The position numbers and the translations under genes were made by a program. A stretch of 64,000 bases of DNA, from positions 3,286,001-3,350,000 of the forward strand of contig NZ_LT576451.1 in NCBI RefSeq assembly GCF_900086645.1, read 5' to 3'. This document shows, piece by piece, positions 8,871 to 17,182 of the stretch; position 1 is the first letter of the stretch, and each line of letters begins with the position of its first letter. A model generated the notes under the pieces. It was not told where the DNA came from, made no database searches, and was given only the letters and a program-made list of their open reading frames with translations. Origin of the DNA: Curtobacterium sp. 9128. GTDB taxonomy: Bacteria; Actinomycetota; Actinomycetes; Actinomycetales; Microbacteriaceae.

Positions 8871-9302
8871 ATGACCTCGATCTTCAGCGCCCCCACCCGT
8901 AACCTCGACATCGTCACGCTGCACGAGATCCTCCGGCTGCGCCAGGACGTCTTCGTCGTCGAGCAGGCCGCTGCCTACCCGGACATCGACGGCCGCGACC
9001 TCGAGCCGGGCACGATCCAGTTCTGGGCGGGCGAGGGCTCGGTCGACGCCACGCTGCGCCTGCTGCGCGAGCCCGACGGAACCGAGCGCATCGGTCGTGT
9101 GGCGACCGCGGCGGCCGCTCGGGGCAAGGGCCTCGGCGCGGAGCTCATGGAGGCCGCGATCGCCGAGACACGCTCCCCCGTCGTGTCGATCGACGCCCAG
9201 GAGCACCTCGAACAGTGGTACGGCCGGTTCGGGTTCGTCCGCTCCGGGGACCGGTTCCACGAGGACGGCATCCCGCACATCCCGATGACCCGCACGCGGT
9301 AG
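8871..9302 (+). CDS. ElaA-family GNAT N-acetyltransferase
   Basis: A 143-residue acetyltransferase. It matches the ElaA subfamily: LHEILRLRQDVFVVEQ near the start, YPDIDGRDLEPGTIQFWA, the acetyl-CoA P-loop-like block IGRVATAAAARGKGLGAELM (R/Q-x-x-G-x-G/A pattern) near residues 75-95, and the C-terminal EQWYGRFGFVRSGDRFHEDGIPHIPM typical of ElaA. Substrate unknown; cytoplasmic. It is divergent from the Pro/Ala-rich gene (gap 8761-8870), so each has its own promoter. No partner gene nearby indicates its target. Confidence 0.88.
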   Translation: MTSIFSAPTRNLDIVTLHEILRLRQDVFVVEQAAAYPDIDGRDLEPGTIQFWAGEGSVDATLRLLREPDGTERIGRVATAAAARGKGLGAELMEAAIAETRSPVVSIDAQEHLEQWYGRFGFVRSGDRFHEDGIPHIPMTRTR

Positions 9303-9331
9303 CTCGTGCCGCGAGGTTCGGGCTCCCCGGC

Positions 9332-9859
9332 TCAGGCGTGCCAGCGACGGAGCTCGTCGTACGAACGCCCCTGGCGCTCCCGGTCCGCGACCAGGCGCTC
9401 GAACACGATGTTCGTCTGCGTCGTCGCGACGGACGGGTCCCCGCTCAGCTCGTCCGCGACGAAGTCCCGCAGCTGTTCGGTCGACGTGCACGCGATGTGC
9501 ACGAGGAAGTCCTTGTCCCCGGCGAGGAACGACACGTCGAGCACGACGGGCACCCGGAGCAGGCGCTTCGCGAAGTCCCGGAGCTCGTGCCGTGCTGCCG
9601 CGTGCACCCGGACCGAGACCATCGCCTCGATCGAGAACCCGAGCCGCGCCACGTCGACGTCCGCCCGGTAGCCGCGGATCACCCCGGCGTCCTCGAGGGC
9701 GCGGACCCGCGCGAGACACGTCGACGGCGCGATGCCCACCGCGGCGGCGAGCCGGTTGTTCGGGATCCGCGCATCGGCGGCGAGGGTCCAGAGGATGCGC
9801 TCGTCGACCTCGTCGAGGCGCGGGGCCGGGTCGGGTCGGCGGACTGGGCGATCGGACAC
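9332..9859 (-). CDS. Lrp/AsnC-family transcriptional regulator
   Basis: A regulator of 175 residues with an N-terminal helix-turn-helix (LDEVDERILWTLAADARIPNNRLAAAVGIAPSTCLARVRALE, split across residues ~15-60) and a C-terminal RAM/AsnC effector domain (VVLDVSFLAGDKDFLVHIAC). Such proteins bind amino acids and act as octamers on nearby operons. The GTG at 9859 (SDRPVRR) was preferred over a GTG eight codons upstream; neither has a strong ribosome site. It converges with the ElaA gene, and no adjacent amino-acid transporter identifies its target. Confidence 0.88.
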   Translation of the reverse strand: MSDRPVRRPDPAPRLDEVDERILWTLAADARIPNNRLAAAVGIAPSTCLARVRALEDAGVIRGYRADVDVARLGFSIEAMVSVRVHAAARHELRDFAKRLLRVPVVLDVSFLAGDKDFLVHIACTSTEQLRDFVADELSGDPSVATTQTNIVFERLVADRERQGRSYDELRRWHA

Positions 9860-9919
9860 GGGACCACCGTAACGCGGGCTCACGGCGATCGAGGGAAGGG
9901 TGCGCGGGGGCGCGGCGCG

Positions 9920-10426
9920 CTACATCGCCAGCGTCATGCCGATCACGGCGACCGTCATCGCGAACACCTCGCCGCTGCGCACCGCCCGACGGTCGTCGCG
10001 CGCCCACTCGTACCGCAGGAGCCAGCCACTGAACGCGCAGTACCCGATCACACCGCCGCCGAGGACCGCCGACAGCGCGATCCCGTGTCCGGCGTGCGCG
10101 TCCGCGATCCCGGTCGCGTGACCCATCAGGAGCATCCCCGCCATCACGACCGACGACAGCGCCCGGTGCACGTCCATCGGCTCCGCCCGGCGCCCGTCCG
10201 CCCGGCGACGGCGCATCACGGGCAGCGGCGCGAGGAGCAGCAGCAGCGTCGCCGCGAGCAGCGTCCACACCGCACCGGCGTGCACGACGGGCATCACCAT
10301 CGCGACGAGCATGACCGCGGCGGGCACGATCACGCCGGGGCGCGGACGGTACCGGTCCCCGACGATGCAGCACACCGAGGCGAACTGCGGCACGACGAGC
10401 ATGGCGTCGGCGACGGTCTCGTGCAC
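9920..10426 (-). CDS. Small integral membrane protein, function unknown
   Basis: A 168-residue protein with about five hydrophobic segments, among them VIVPAAVMLVAMVMPVVHAG, VWTLLAATLLLLLAP and IGYCAFSGWLL. A histidine/aspartate-containing stretch (GIADAHAGHGIALS) sits between helices and recalls DUF5134-type membrane proteins, but I am not sure of that match. The GTG at 10426 follows the end of the DUF5997 gene by 19 bases on the same strand, so co-transcription is likely. No catalytic motif seen. Confidence 0.68.
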   Translation of the reverse strand: MHETVADAMLVVPQFASVCCIVGDRYRPRPGVIVPAAVMLVAMVMPVVHAGAVWTLLAATLLLLLAPLPVMRRRRADGRRAEPMDVHRALSSVVMAGMLLMGHATGIADAHAGHGIALSAVLGGGVIGYCAFSGWLLRYEWARDDRRAVRSGEVFAMTVAVIGMTLAM

Positions 10427-10445
10427 TGGTGGTCCCGGCTGGAGG

Positions 10446-10814
10446 TCAGTCCTGCTTCGCAGCTGCGCGCGCGGCGCGGTCCTGCTTCACGCGGGCGTTC
10501 TCGGCGTGCACGGCGGCCTGCGTCGCACGCTCCTGCACGAGCCACTCGGGCTTCTCGACGAGGAGGTCCTTGATCTGCGCGGTCGTCAGCGGCTCGTCGA
10601 TGCCGGAGCGGCCGAGACCGGAGATCGACACGCCGAGCTTCTGCGCGACGACGGGACGCGGGTGCGGGCCGTCGCGACGGAGTTCCTCGAGCCACGTCGG
10701 CGGCTCGGTCCGGAGTTCCTCGAAGGCGGTCCGCGTGACGGGCGCGTCGCGGAAGGACTCCGGAGCGGCCGACAGCAGGATGCCGAGCTTCTTCGCAGCC
10801 GTCTCGGGCTTCAT
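10446..10814 (-). CDS. DUF5997 family protein
   Basis: A 122-residue soluble protein matching the actinobacterial DUF5997 family: MKPETAAKKLGILLSAAPE at the start, PPTWLEELRRDGPHPRPVVA in the middle and VSISGLGRSGIDEPLTTAQI towards the end. The ATG at 10814 was chosen because AGGAA lies seven bases upstream; an ATG six codons earlier (10832) lacks a ribosome site but could be leaderless. Function unknown. It is divergent from the LysR-type binding-domain gene with only about 50 bases between them, a conserved pairing in this group of organisms as far as I recall. Confidence 0.85.
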   Translation of the reverse strand: MKPETAAKKLGILLSAAPESFRDAPVTRTAFEELRTEPPTWLEELRRDGPHPRPVVAQKLGVSISGLGRSGIDEPLTTAQIKDLLVEKPEWLVQERATQAAVHAENARVKQDRAARAAAKQD

Positions 10815-10865
10815 CGTCTGTTCCTGCGCCATGGTGTCAAGGGTACGGCCCCTATGCTCGGTTGC

Positions 10866-11642
10866 ATGACCGCGGCACTCACCATCGCCTTCGTGCCAGG
10901 GGTGTCCCCGGCCAAGTGGGCACGCGTGTGGCGTGATCGCTTCCCGTCCGTGGAGCTCCGGCTCCGTCCGATCGGCTCGTCCGACGTCGACGCGGCACTG
11001 GCCGACGACGTCGACATGGTCTTCGCCAGGATGCCCGTCTCGGACGTCCACAACGCGATCCCGCTCTGGACCGAGACCGCGGTCGTGGCGACACCGAAGG
11101 ACTCCACGCTCGCGGACTCGTCCGAGATCACCCAGGCCGACCTCGACGCCGTGCACGTCATCGACGCCGGTCCGGTGCCGGCTGACGTCGACGGCGCGCT
11201 CGACCTCGTCGAGGCGAACGTCGGCGTCGTCGTCCTTCCACAGTCCCTCTTCCGCAAGGCCAGCCGCAAGGACCTCATCGCTCGCGCACTCGTCGACTCT
11301 CCCGGCACGCGGATCGCGCTCGTGTGGCGGGACGAGGACGCCTCGGAGCTCACCGAGGAGTTCATCGGCGTGGTCCGAGGGCGGACCGCCAACAGTTCCC
11401 GGAGCCAGCCGGACCAGCCGGGAGGCCCGGATCGCGCCGGCGACGCCGACGCACGTCCGTCCCGTGGCGGCTCCAAGGCCACTGCGGGTGGCAAGGACGC
11501 CGCCGGCGGCAAGGCCAAGGCGAAGTCGCCAGGCGGCGCCAAGTCCGGCAGCGGCAAGGGCTCGAACAGCGGCAAGGCCCCGAAGCCCGGTCGCGGGCGG
11601 ATGCGGGGCAAACCCAGCCGTGGCTCGAAGGGCAACCGATGA
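10866..11642 (+). CDS. LysR-type substrate-binding-domain protein without DNA-binding domain
   Basis: A 258-residue protein. Residues ~4-170 resemble the type-2 periplasmic-binding fold of LysR regulators (LTIAFVPGVSPAKWARVW, SSDVDAALADDVDMVFARMP, EANVGVVVLPQSLFRKASRK, GTRIALVWRDEDASELTEEFIGVVRG), but the N-terminal helix-turn-helix is absent. The last ~85 residues are Gly/Ser/Lys-rich and strongly basic (GSGKGSNSGKAPKPGRGRMR), which could bind nucleic acid. Start at 10866 gives the family N-terminus. Within the tail, bases 11417-11434 carry the dispersed repeat box, translated as PGGPDR. The stop overlaps the following GNAT gene by four bases (ATGA). Confidence 0.82.
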   Translation: MTAALTIAFVPGVSPAKWARVWRDRFPSVELRLRPIGSSDVDAALADDVDMVFARMPVSDVHNAIPLWTETAVVATPKDSTLADSSEITQADLDAVHVIDAGPVPADVDGALDLVEANVGVVVLPQSLFRKASRKDLIARALVDSPGTRIALVWRDEDASELTEEFIGVVRGRTANSSRSQPDQPGGPDRAGDADARPSRGGSKATAGGKDAAGGKAKAKSPGGAKSGSGKGSNSGKAPKPGRGRMRGKPSRGSKGNR

Positions 11643-12109
11643 CGGACACGCGCCTGCAGACGATGCCGGCCACGAGCCTCCCGGCCTGGCTGGACGCGAC
11701 GATGGCGGAGTACGTCGAATCGCGCATGCAGGCCGGCGAGACCCGCGAGCAGGCCGAGGCCAACAAGCAGAAGTCGCTCGACCAGTGGTTCCCCGGTGGC
11801 CAGCCGCTCGCCGGGCACCACGTGTGGGACGTGCTCGACGGCGACGACACCGTCGTCGGGTACCTGTGGATCGGGCCGTTCGAGCCGGGCAGTGCCGACT
11901 GGTGGGTGTTCAACGTGGAGATCGACGAGGCGCACCGCCGGAAGGGCCACGCCCGCCGGGCGCTCGACCTCGGGCACGCCGTCGCGAAGGACGAGGGTGC
12001 GACGAGCATCGGGCTGAACGTGTTCGGCTACAACGCTGGCGCCAAGGAGCTCTACGAGCGGCTCGGGTACGGCGTCACCGCGATGCAGATGAAGCTGCCG
12101 CTCACCTGA
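11639..12109 (+). CDS. GNAT-family N-acetyltransferase
   Basis: A 156-residue acetyltransferase. The acetyl-CoA-binding block reads NVEIDEAHRRKGHARRALDL (Q/R-x-x-G-x-A pattern) near residues 95-115, followed by SIGLNVFGYNAGAKELYERLGYGV, a typical GNAT C-terminus (LNV...N..A..LYE..GF). The N-terminal part is a helical region rich in Glu/Gln. Its start overlaps the LysR-type gene, so the two are translationally coupled. The last eight bases overlap the end of the convergent DJ-1/PfpI gene. Substrate unknown. Confidence 0.87.
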   Translation: MTDTRLQTMPATSLPAWLDATMAEYVESRMQAGETREQAEANKQKSLDQWFPGGQPLAGHHVWDVLDGDDTVVGYLWIGPFEPGSADWWVFNVEIDEAHRRKGHARRALDLGHAVAKDEGATSIGLNVFGYNAGAKELYERLGYGVTAMQMKLPLT

Positions 12110-12914
12110 TCACGGCCGCTGCCGCCCGTGCGACGCGTTCGCCGCGGGACTCCTCGGCGGCTGCACGCGCCTCGGCGACGACGCGCGCGTCCGCCCGATC
12201 CGCCGACCCGGCGTCGAAGGGCGGCTGCGGGTCGTACTCGATCTGCAGCTGGATGCGCTCGGCGACCGGCTGACCGGCGAGCTCGGACGCGAACCACAGG
12301 GCCATGTCGATGCCGGCGCTCACCCCGGCCGCGGTGACGATCGACCCGTCGTCGACCACCCGTTCGTCCACCGGCGTCGCGCCGAACGCGGCGAGCATCG
12401 GCTTCGAGGCCCAGTGCGTCGTCGCCCGCTTGCCGGCGAGGAGCCCGGCGGCACCGAGGACGAACGCGCCGGTGCACACCGAGGTGACCCACGTGGCGCG
12501 TTCGGCCTCCCGTCGGACGAACCCGACGATCTCGGGGTCGAGCATCGCGTCGAACGCACCGTCGCCACCGGGGACCACGAGGACGTCCGCCGGAGCGGCG
12601 TCGGCGATCGTCACGGTGGGGACGAGGGACAGCCCGCAGTCGCTCGGCACCGGGTCGAGCGTGGCGGCGACGTACTCGATCCGGGCGCCGGGCACGCGAC
12701 TGAGGACCTGCGCCGGTCCGGTGAGGTCGAGCTGTGTGAGGTCCGGGAACAGCAGGAACGCGATCCGGATCTCCGACGGGTCGTGCTCCGGGGTGGTCAC
12801 GTCGTCCTCGACGGGATCGGAGGCGGGGACCTCGACGTCGACCGGCACGTCGACGTGCACCGCGTCGACGGGGGTGATCGGCGTGACCCGGGGGTTCGGG
12901 TGCTCGTGCGTCAT
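12102..12914 (-). CDS. DJ-1/PfpI family protein (isonitrile-hydratase/GlxA-like)
   Basis: A 270-residue protein. After a Val/Asp/Pro-rich N-terminal extension of ~50 residues it has the class-I glutamine-amidotransferase-like fold: IAFLLFPDLTQLDLTGPAQVL, DVLVVPGGDGAF, the nucleophile elbow VTSVCTGAFVLGAAGLLAGK with its cysteine near residue 145, then ATTHW and GVSAGIDMALW. This pattern matches isonitrile hydratase and the ThiJ/PfpI half of AraC-like GlxA regulators; no AraC helix-turn-helix follows. Substrate is unknown. Converges with the GNAT gene, with an eight-base overlap of the two ends. Confidence 0.85.
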   Translation of the reverse strand: MTHEHPNPRVTPITPVDAVHVDVPVDVEVPASDPVEDDVTTPEHDPSEIRIAFLLFPDLTQLDLTGPAQVLSRVPGARIEYVAATLDPVPSDCGLSLVPTVTIADAAPADVLVVPGGDGAFDAMLDPEIVGFVRREAERATWVTSVCTGAFVLGAAGLLAGKRATTHWASKPMLAAFGATPVDERVVDDGSIVTAAGVSAGIDMALWFASELAGQPVAERIQLQIEYDPQPPFDAGSADRADARVVAEARAAAEESRGERVARAAAAVIR

Positions 12915-12986
12915 GCCCGCGACCCTAGCCCCGCGGGGTCGTGTCCGCCCGGGCTGCGTCCGCCCGGGCAGCCGCCGTCGAACGGC

Positions 12987-13577
12987 TCAGGCCCAGACGC
13001 CCGAGGTGCCCCGCCGGTGACTGCCGACCAGGTGCGTGTCGACGATGCCGAGCGCCTCCATCAGCGCGTACATCGTCGTCGGACCGACGAAGGCGAACCC
13101 GCGCTTCCGCAGCGCCTTCGACAGTGCGAGCGACTCGTCGCTCTTCGTGGGGACGTCGGCGTACGTGATCGGCTCCGGAGTCCGGTCGGGGCGGAAGGAC
13201 CACACGAAGTCCGCCAGTCCGCCGTCCTCCCGCAGAGCCACCGTGGCGTTCGCGTTGGTGATCGTCGCGAGGATCTTCGCCCGGTTCCGGACGATGCCGG
13301 CGTCCGCCATCAGTCGGGCGACGTCCGCTTCACCGAAGCCCGCGACCACGTCGGCGTCGAAGTCCGCGAAGGCGGCGCGGAACGCCGGTCGCTTCGCGAG
13401 GATCGTGCGCCACGAGAGGCCGGACTGGAACGCCTCGAGCGAGAGCCGCTCGAACACGCCGCGCTCGTCCCGCACGGGCATGCCCCACTCGGTGTCGTAG
13501 TAGTCGCGCAGCATCGGGTCGGTCGAGGCCCACACCGGGCGGGCGAGTCCGTCGTCCCCGGTCACCAGATCAGTCAC
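12987..13577 (-). CDS. tag: DNA-3-methyladenine glycosylase I
   Basis: Removes 3-methyladenine from alkylated DNA in base-excision repair. The 196-residue protein has the Tag hallmarks: YYDTEWGMPVRDERGVFERL, LEAFQSGLSWRTILAKRPAF, an FADFDADVVAGF helix, NRAKILATITNANA and SKALRKRGFAFVGPTTMYAL near the C-terminus. The Tag zinc-site residues (Cys/His at the ends in E. coli) are not all obvious here; the C-terminal DTHLVGSHRR keeps histidines. Length is as expected. Monocistronic; flanked by repeat-rich DNA upstream. Confidence 0.93.
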   Translation of the reverse strand: MTDLVTGDDGLARPVWASTDPMLRDYYDTEWGMPVRDERGVFERLSLEAFQSGLSWRTILAKRPAFRAAFADFDADVVAGFGEADVARLMADAGIVRNRAKILATITNANATVALREDGGLADFVWSFRPDRTPEPITYADVPTKSDESLALSKALRKRGFAFVGPTTMYALMEALGIVDTHLVGSHRRGTSGVWA

Positions 13578-13653
13578 GCCCCCATCCTGGCGGACCGCAC
13601 CGACGTCATCGTCCTCCCCACTCGTGATGCGGGAGCTGACCTGCGGGACCCGA

Positions 13654-13670
13654 ACCGAGCCTCCCGTCCG
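13654..13670. repeat. Dispersed GAGCCTCC box (family A)
   Basis: ACCGAGCCTCCCGTCCG, one copy of a short box that recurs in many gaps of this window (18674, 32917, 36641, 45072, 47733; reverse orientation at 49893 and 56679). It lies 24 bases before the 121-bp element at 13695. The flanking gap 13578-13907 holds no gene that I can support. Confidence 0.7.
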
Positions 13671-13694
13671 CGCATCCGCCCGTCGCCCGGTCGT

Positions 13695-13815
13695 CGACCG
13701 GTCACGACACCCCGCTCAGTGCTGCCGAGCGGCCTCGAAAGGTCGCTCGAGCGCGCTGGATCCGACAGATAGTGACCCCTCGGCGGACCCCCGCCGGGGT
13801 GTTGTGACCACTCGA
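13695..13815. repeat. 121-bp repeat element with inverted-repeat ends (family D, copy 1)
   Basis: Left end CGACCGGTCACGACACCCCG and right end CCGGGGTGTTGTGACCACTC are imperfect inverted copies of each other. A second element at 36350-36470 has the same length and homologous ends and interior (shared GACAG...GTGACC.CTCGG near the right end); a truncated third copy starts at 36654. It has no coding capacity. This looks like a small non-autonomous mobile or REPIN-like element. Confidence 0.75.
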
Positions 13816-13907
13816 CCATCTGCCCGGGCGGGAGACGCGGCCGGGCGACGCGGAGCGGGCGCCACGGGCGGGCGCCGCCGGCCGGCGACCCCGGCCGGCA
13901 CCGCGCG

Positions 13908-16024
13908 TCAGGCGCGGAAGCGACGGAGGAGCTGGGCGTTCAGGCTGACGATCACGGTCGACAGGCTCATCAGCACCGCGCCGACCGCCGGGGACAGCAC
14001 GAACCCGACCCCGCGAGCACCCCGGCCGCGAGCGGCACCGAGAGCACGTTGTACCCGGTGGCCCACACGAGGTTCTGCACCATCTTCCGGTAGGTCGCAC
14101 GCGACAGGTCGATCACGGTGAGCACCCGACGCGGGTCGTTCGACGCGAGCACGACGCCGGCACTCTGCACCGCGACGTCGGTCCCCGCGCCGATCGCGAT
14201 CCCGACGTCGGCACGCGCCAGCGCCGGGGCGTCGTTCACACCGTCACCGACCATCGCGACCACGGCGCCGGACTCCTGCAGCCGTGCGACCTCGCCGTCC
14301 TTGTCCTCTGGCAACACCTCGGCGCGGACCTCGTCGATGCCGAGCTCCCGCGCGACCGCATCGGCCACCTGCTGGGCGTCGCCGGTGACCATCGCCACCC
14401 GGATCCCGCGGTCGTGCAGGGCACGGACGGCCTCGGCGGACTCGTGACGGACGGCGTCGCGCACGGCGAAGGCGGCCTGTACCGTCCCGTCGACCACCGC
14501 GACGATGACCGCCGCTCCGTCGGCACGCCACCCGTCGACGGCGGACTCGAACGCGGACGGCATGGTCGCACCGCTCTCGCGGAGCATCGCGGGTCCGCCG
14601 ACCTCCACACGTCGGCCCTCGACGACCGCGCTGACCCCGCGGCCGGGGACGGACCCGGAGTCGGTCACCCGGTCGGGCACGGGCACGCCACGGGCGTTCG
14701 CCGCGCTGACGATCGCGCGCGCCACCGGGTGTTCGCTGTCCCGCTCGGCAGCGGCGGCGAGACCGAGGACGGCGTCGTCCCCGACGGTGTCGACGACCTC
14801 TGGAGCTCCGGTCGTCAGCGTGCCGGTCTTGTCGAACACGACGGTGTCGACGTTCCGCATCGCCTCGAGCGCGAGCCGGTCCTTCACGAGGATCCCGGCC
14901 TTCGCGGCGCGCTCGGTGGAGATCGCGACGACGAGCGGGATCGCGAGACCGAGGGCGTGCGGGCAGGCGATGATCAGCACGGTGACGGTGCGGGTGATCG
15001 CCTCGGTCGGGCTGCCGAGGAGCAGCCACACCACGAAGGTGATGATCGCCGCCCCGGTGGCGAAGGAGAACAGGAGCGCCGCAGCACGGTCGGCCAGGAC
15101 CTGGGTCCGCGAGGACGACGACTGTGCCTCGGCGACCATCCGCTGGATGCCGGACAGGGCGGTGTCGTCGCCGGTGGCGGTGATCCGGACGCGGATCGAG
15201 CTGTCCGTCGCCACGGTGCCCGCGACGACGCGGTCACCAGCGGTCCGCTCGACGGCCGCGGACTCCCCCGTGATCATCGACTCGTCGACCTGCGCGCGTC
15301 CGTCGACGACCTCGCCGTCCGCCGGGACGCGGCCGCCTGGCCGGACCACGACCGTCTGGCCGACCTGGAGGCTCGACACCGGCACCTGGGACACGTCGCC
15401 CTGGTCGTCGATCACGTCCGCCTCGTCGGGCAGCAGTGCCGCGAGCGCGTCCAGGGCGCTCGACGCGACGCCCATGGCGCGCATCTCGATCCAGTGCCCG
15501 AGCAGCATGATCACGATGAGGAGCGCGAGCTCCCACCAGAAGTCGAGGTCGAGCCCGAACAGGCCGAGGCTCGTGATCCACGACGCGACGAAGGCCACGA
15601 CGATTGCCATACCGATCAGGAGCATCATGCCCGGCCGCTTCGTCCTGGCCTCCGACCACCCGCCGGTCAGGAACGGCCAGCCGCCGTACACGAACAGGAC
15701 CGTACCGAGCACCGGGGAGACCCAGCTCGCCCAGGCCGCGTCGGGAAGCGGATAGTGGAGGATGTCGGCGAACATCGTGCTGAACGCCACGACCGGGAGC
15801 GCGAGGACGAGGCTCCACCAGAAGCGGTCGCGGAACATCGCCGCGTGGTCGCCGTGTCCGCCGTGCCCGTGGTCGTGCCCGCCGTGCCCAGCGGTTCCGC
15901 CGTGGTCCGCGTGGTGGTCGTGGCCGGCGTGCTCGTCGTGCTCGTGGTGGGCGTGGTCGTCGTGCACGTGTCCCTGGTGGTCCGCGTGCTCGTCGACGGT
16001 GGTTCCGTGGCGGTGCTCGTCCAT
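13908..16024 (-). CDS. copB: CopB-type heavy-metal P1B-ATPase, frameshifted near its C-terminus
   Basis: ATP-driven efflux of copper or silver. An N-terminal His/Asp/Gly-rich tail (about 60 residues, many HDH and HGGHDHG runs) replaces the usual HMA domains. Then come membrane helices, the actuator motif TGES, the CPH motif in LIIACPHALGLAIPLVVAIS that marks the P1B-3 (CopB) subgroup, the phosphorylation site DKTGTLTTGAP, the SEHPVARAI nucleotide-site HP motif, and AMVGDGVNDAPALARADVGI. After VPLAAGVLAG the frame is lost: one base appears missing from the C4 run at 14009-14012. Restoring it gives VGFVLSPAVGAVLMSLSTVI and a proper end at 13908; as written, translation stops at 13970. Start at 16024 (MDEHRHG), with ATG 16036 as alternative. 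Confidence 0.87.
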
Positions 16025-16035
16025 GCCGTCCACCA

Positions 16036-16050
16036 TACCCCCTAGGGGTA
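16036..16050 (-). promoter_or_regulatory. CsoR-like copper operator
   Basis: TACCCCCTAGGGGTA, a near-perfect palindrome of G/C tracts flanked by TA, the form recognised by CsoR/RicR-type copper sensors. It lies just upstream of the copB start (12 bases from ATG 16024) and overlaps the alternative ATG at 16036. It implies copper-induced expression and favours the downstream start. No csoR gene is in the window. Confidence 0.65.
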
Positions 16051-16090
16051 CCCGGTGGCGGTCGCGCCGGAGAGGGCGCACCATTGCCGC

Positions 16091-17182
16091 ATGAGACGAC
16101 CCGAACTCGTCCGGCGCACCCTGGCTGCCGGATGCACGATCATCGCCGTCCTCGCGGGCTCCCTGATCCCCGCGGCGACCGCCGGCGCAGCGACGACCCC
16201 GGCGACCCCGGTCACCGCACTGCGCGTCACGAAGAACGTCATGGTCGACCCCGCCGGCAAGGCGGTCAAGCTCCGCGGCGTGAACCGATCAGGCACCGAG
16301 TACAACTGCCAGCAGGGCGGCGGGATCTTCTCCGGCCCGACCGACCAAGCGTCGATCGACCTGCTCCGCTCGTGGAACGTCAACACCGTGCGGATCCCGC
16401 TCAACGAGCACTGCTGGCTCGGCATCGACTGGGCACCGCAGTCGACCGGCGAGCCCTACCGCGCAGCAGTGCAGGACTACGTGGACCGGCTGGCCGCGAA
16501 CGGGATCCGTTCGATCCTCGACCTGCACTTCACCGGCCCGGTCGCGATCTGGGGCGAGCAGGAGAAGGAGATGGCGAACACGACGTTCTCGTTGCCGTTC
16601 TGGACCTCGGTCGCGAGTCGGTTCGCCTCGAGCCCCGCCGTCCTCTACGAGCCGTTCAACGAACCCCACGACATCTCCGAGGCGTGCTGGCTGAACGGGT
16701 GCACGATGCCGGAGGGGTGGCAGGCGGCCGGGTACCAGCAGCTGGTGAACACGATCCGGGCCACCGGCGCCAAGCAACCGATCATCGTCAACGGTCTCGA
16801 CTGGGGCCACGACATGTCGCCGATGCTGCGCTCGCTGCCGAAGGACCCGGCGAAGGCCCTCGTCGCCGGGCAGCACCTCTACAACTTCAAGGGCTGCGTG
16901 ACGGCCTCGTGCTGGTCGGCGAACTTCGCCCCGGTCGCCGCGCGGATGCCGATGGTCGCCGAGGAGATCGGCGTGAACGACTGCTCGACGACCATGCCAC
17001 TGGCGTTCATGCGATGGATGGACGCGAACGGCGGTGACGGGTACGTGTTCTGGAACTTCGGCACCACCGGCTGCCCCGACGGCGGACAGTACGGCGGTTC
17101 GGCGCTCATCAGCGACTGGAACGGCACTCCGACCCCGTACGGTGACGCAATCCGGCGGTACTTCCTCAGCCGCCCGGTGTGA
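16091..17182 (+). CDS. Secreted GH5 glycoside hydrolase (endoglucanase-like)
   Basis: A 363-residue exported enzyme expected to cut beta-1,4-glucan or a related plant polysaccharide. A signal peptide covers residues ~1-34 (RRTLAAGCTIIAVLAGSLIP, ending TAGAATT). The GH5 fold follows: VKLRGVNRSGTEY, NVNTVRIPLNEHCWLG, GIRSILDLHF, the acid/base glutamate in YEPFNEPHD near residue 190, and the nucleophile glutamate in MVAEEIGVND near residue 291, then GYVFWNFGTT. There is no carbohydrate-binding module. Start at 16091 gives the proper signal peptide. It is divergent from copB and ends one base before the convergent CPBP gene. The exact substrate cannot be read from sequence. Confidence 0.88.
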   Translation: MRRPELVRRTLAAGCTIIAVLAGSLIPAATAGAATTPATPVTALRVTKNVMVDPAGKAVKLRGVNRSGTEYNCQQGGGIFSGPTDQASIDLLRSWNVNTVRIPLNEHCWLGIDWAPQSTGEPYRAAVQDYVDRLAANGIRSILDLHFTGPVAIWGEQEKEMANTTFSLPFWTSVASRFASSPAVLYEPFNEPHDISEACWLNGCTMPEGWQAAGYQQLVNTIRATGAKQPIIVNGLDWGHDMSPMLRSLPKDPAKALVAGQHLYNFKGCVTASCWSANFAPVAARMPMVAEEIGVNDCSTTMPLAFMRWMDANGGDGYVFWNFGTTGCPDGGQYGGSALISDWNGTPTPYGDAIRRYFLSRPV

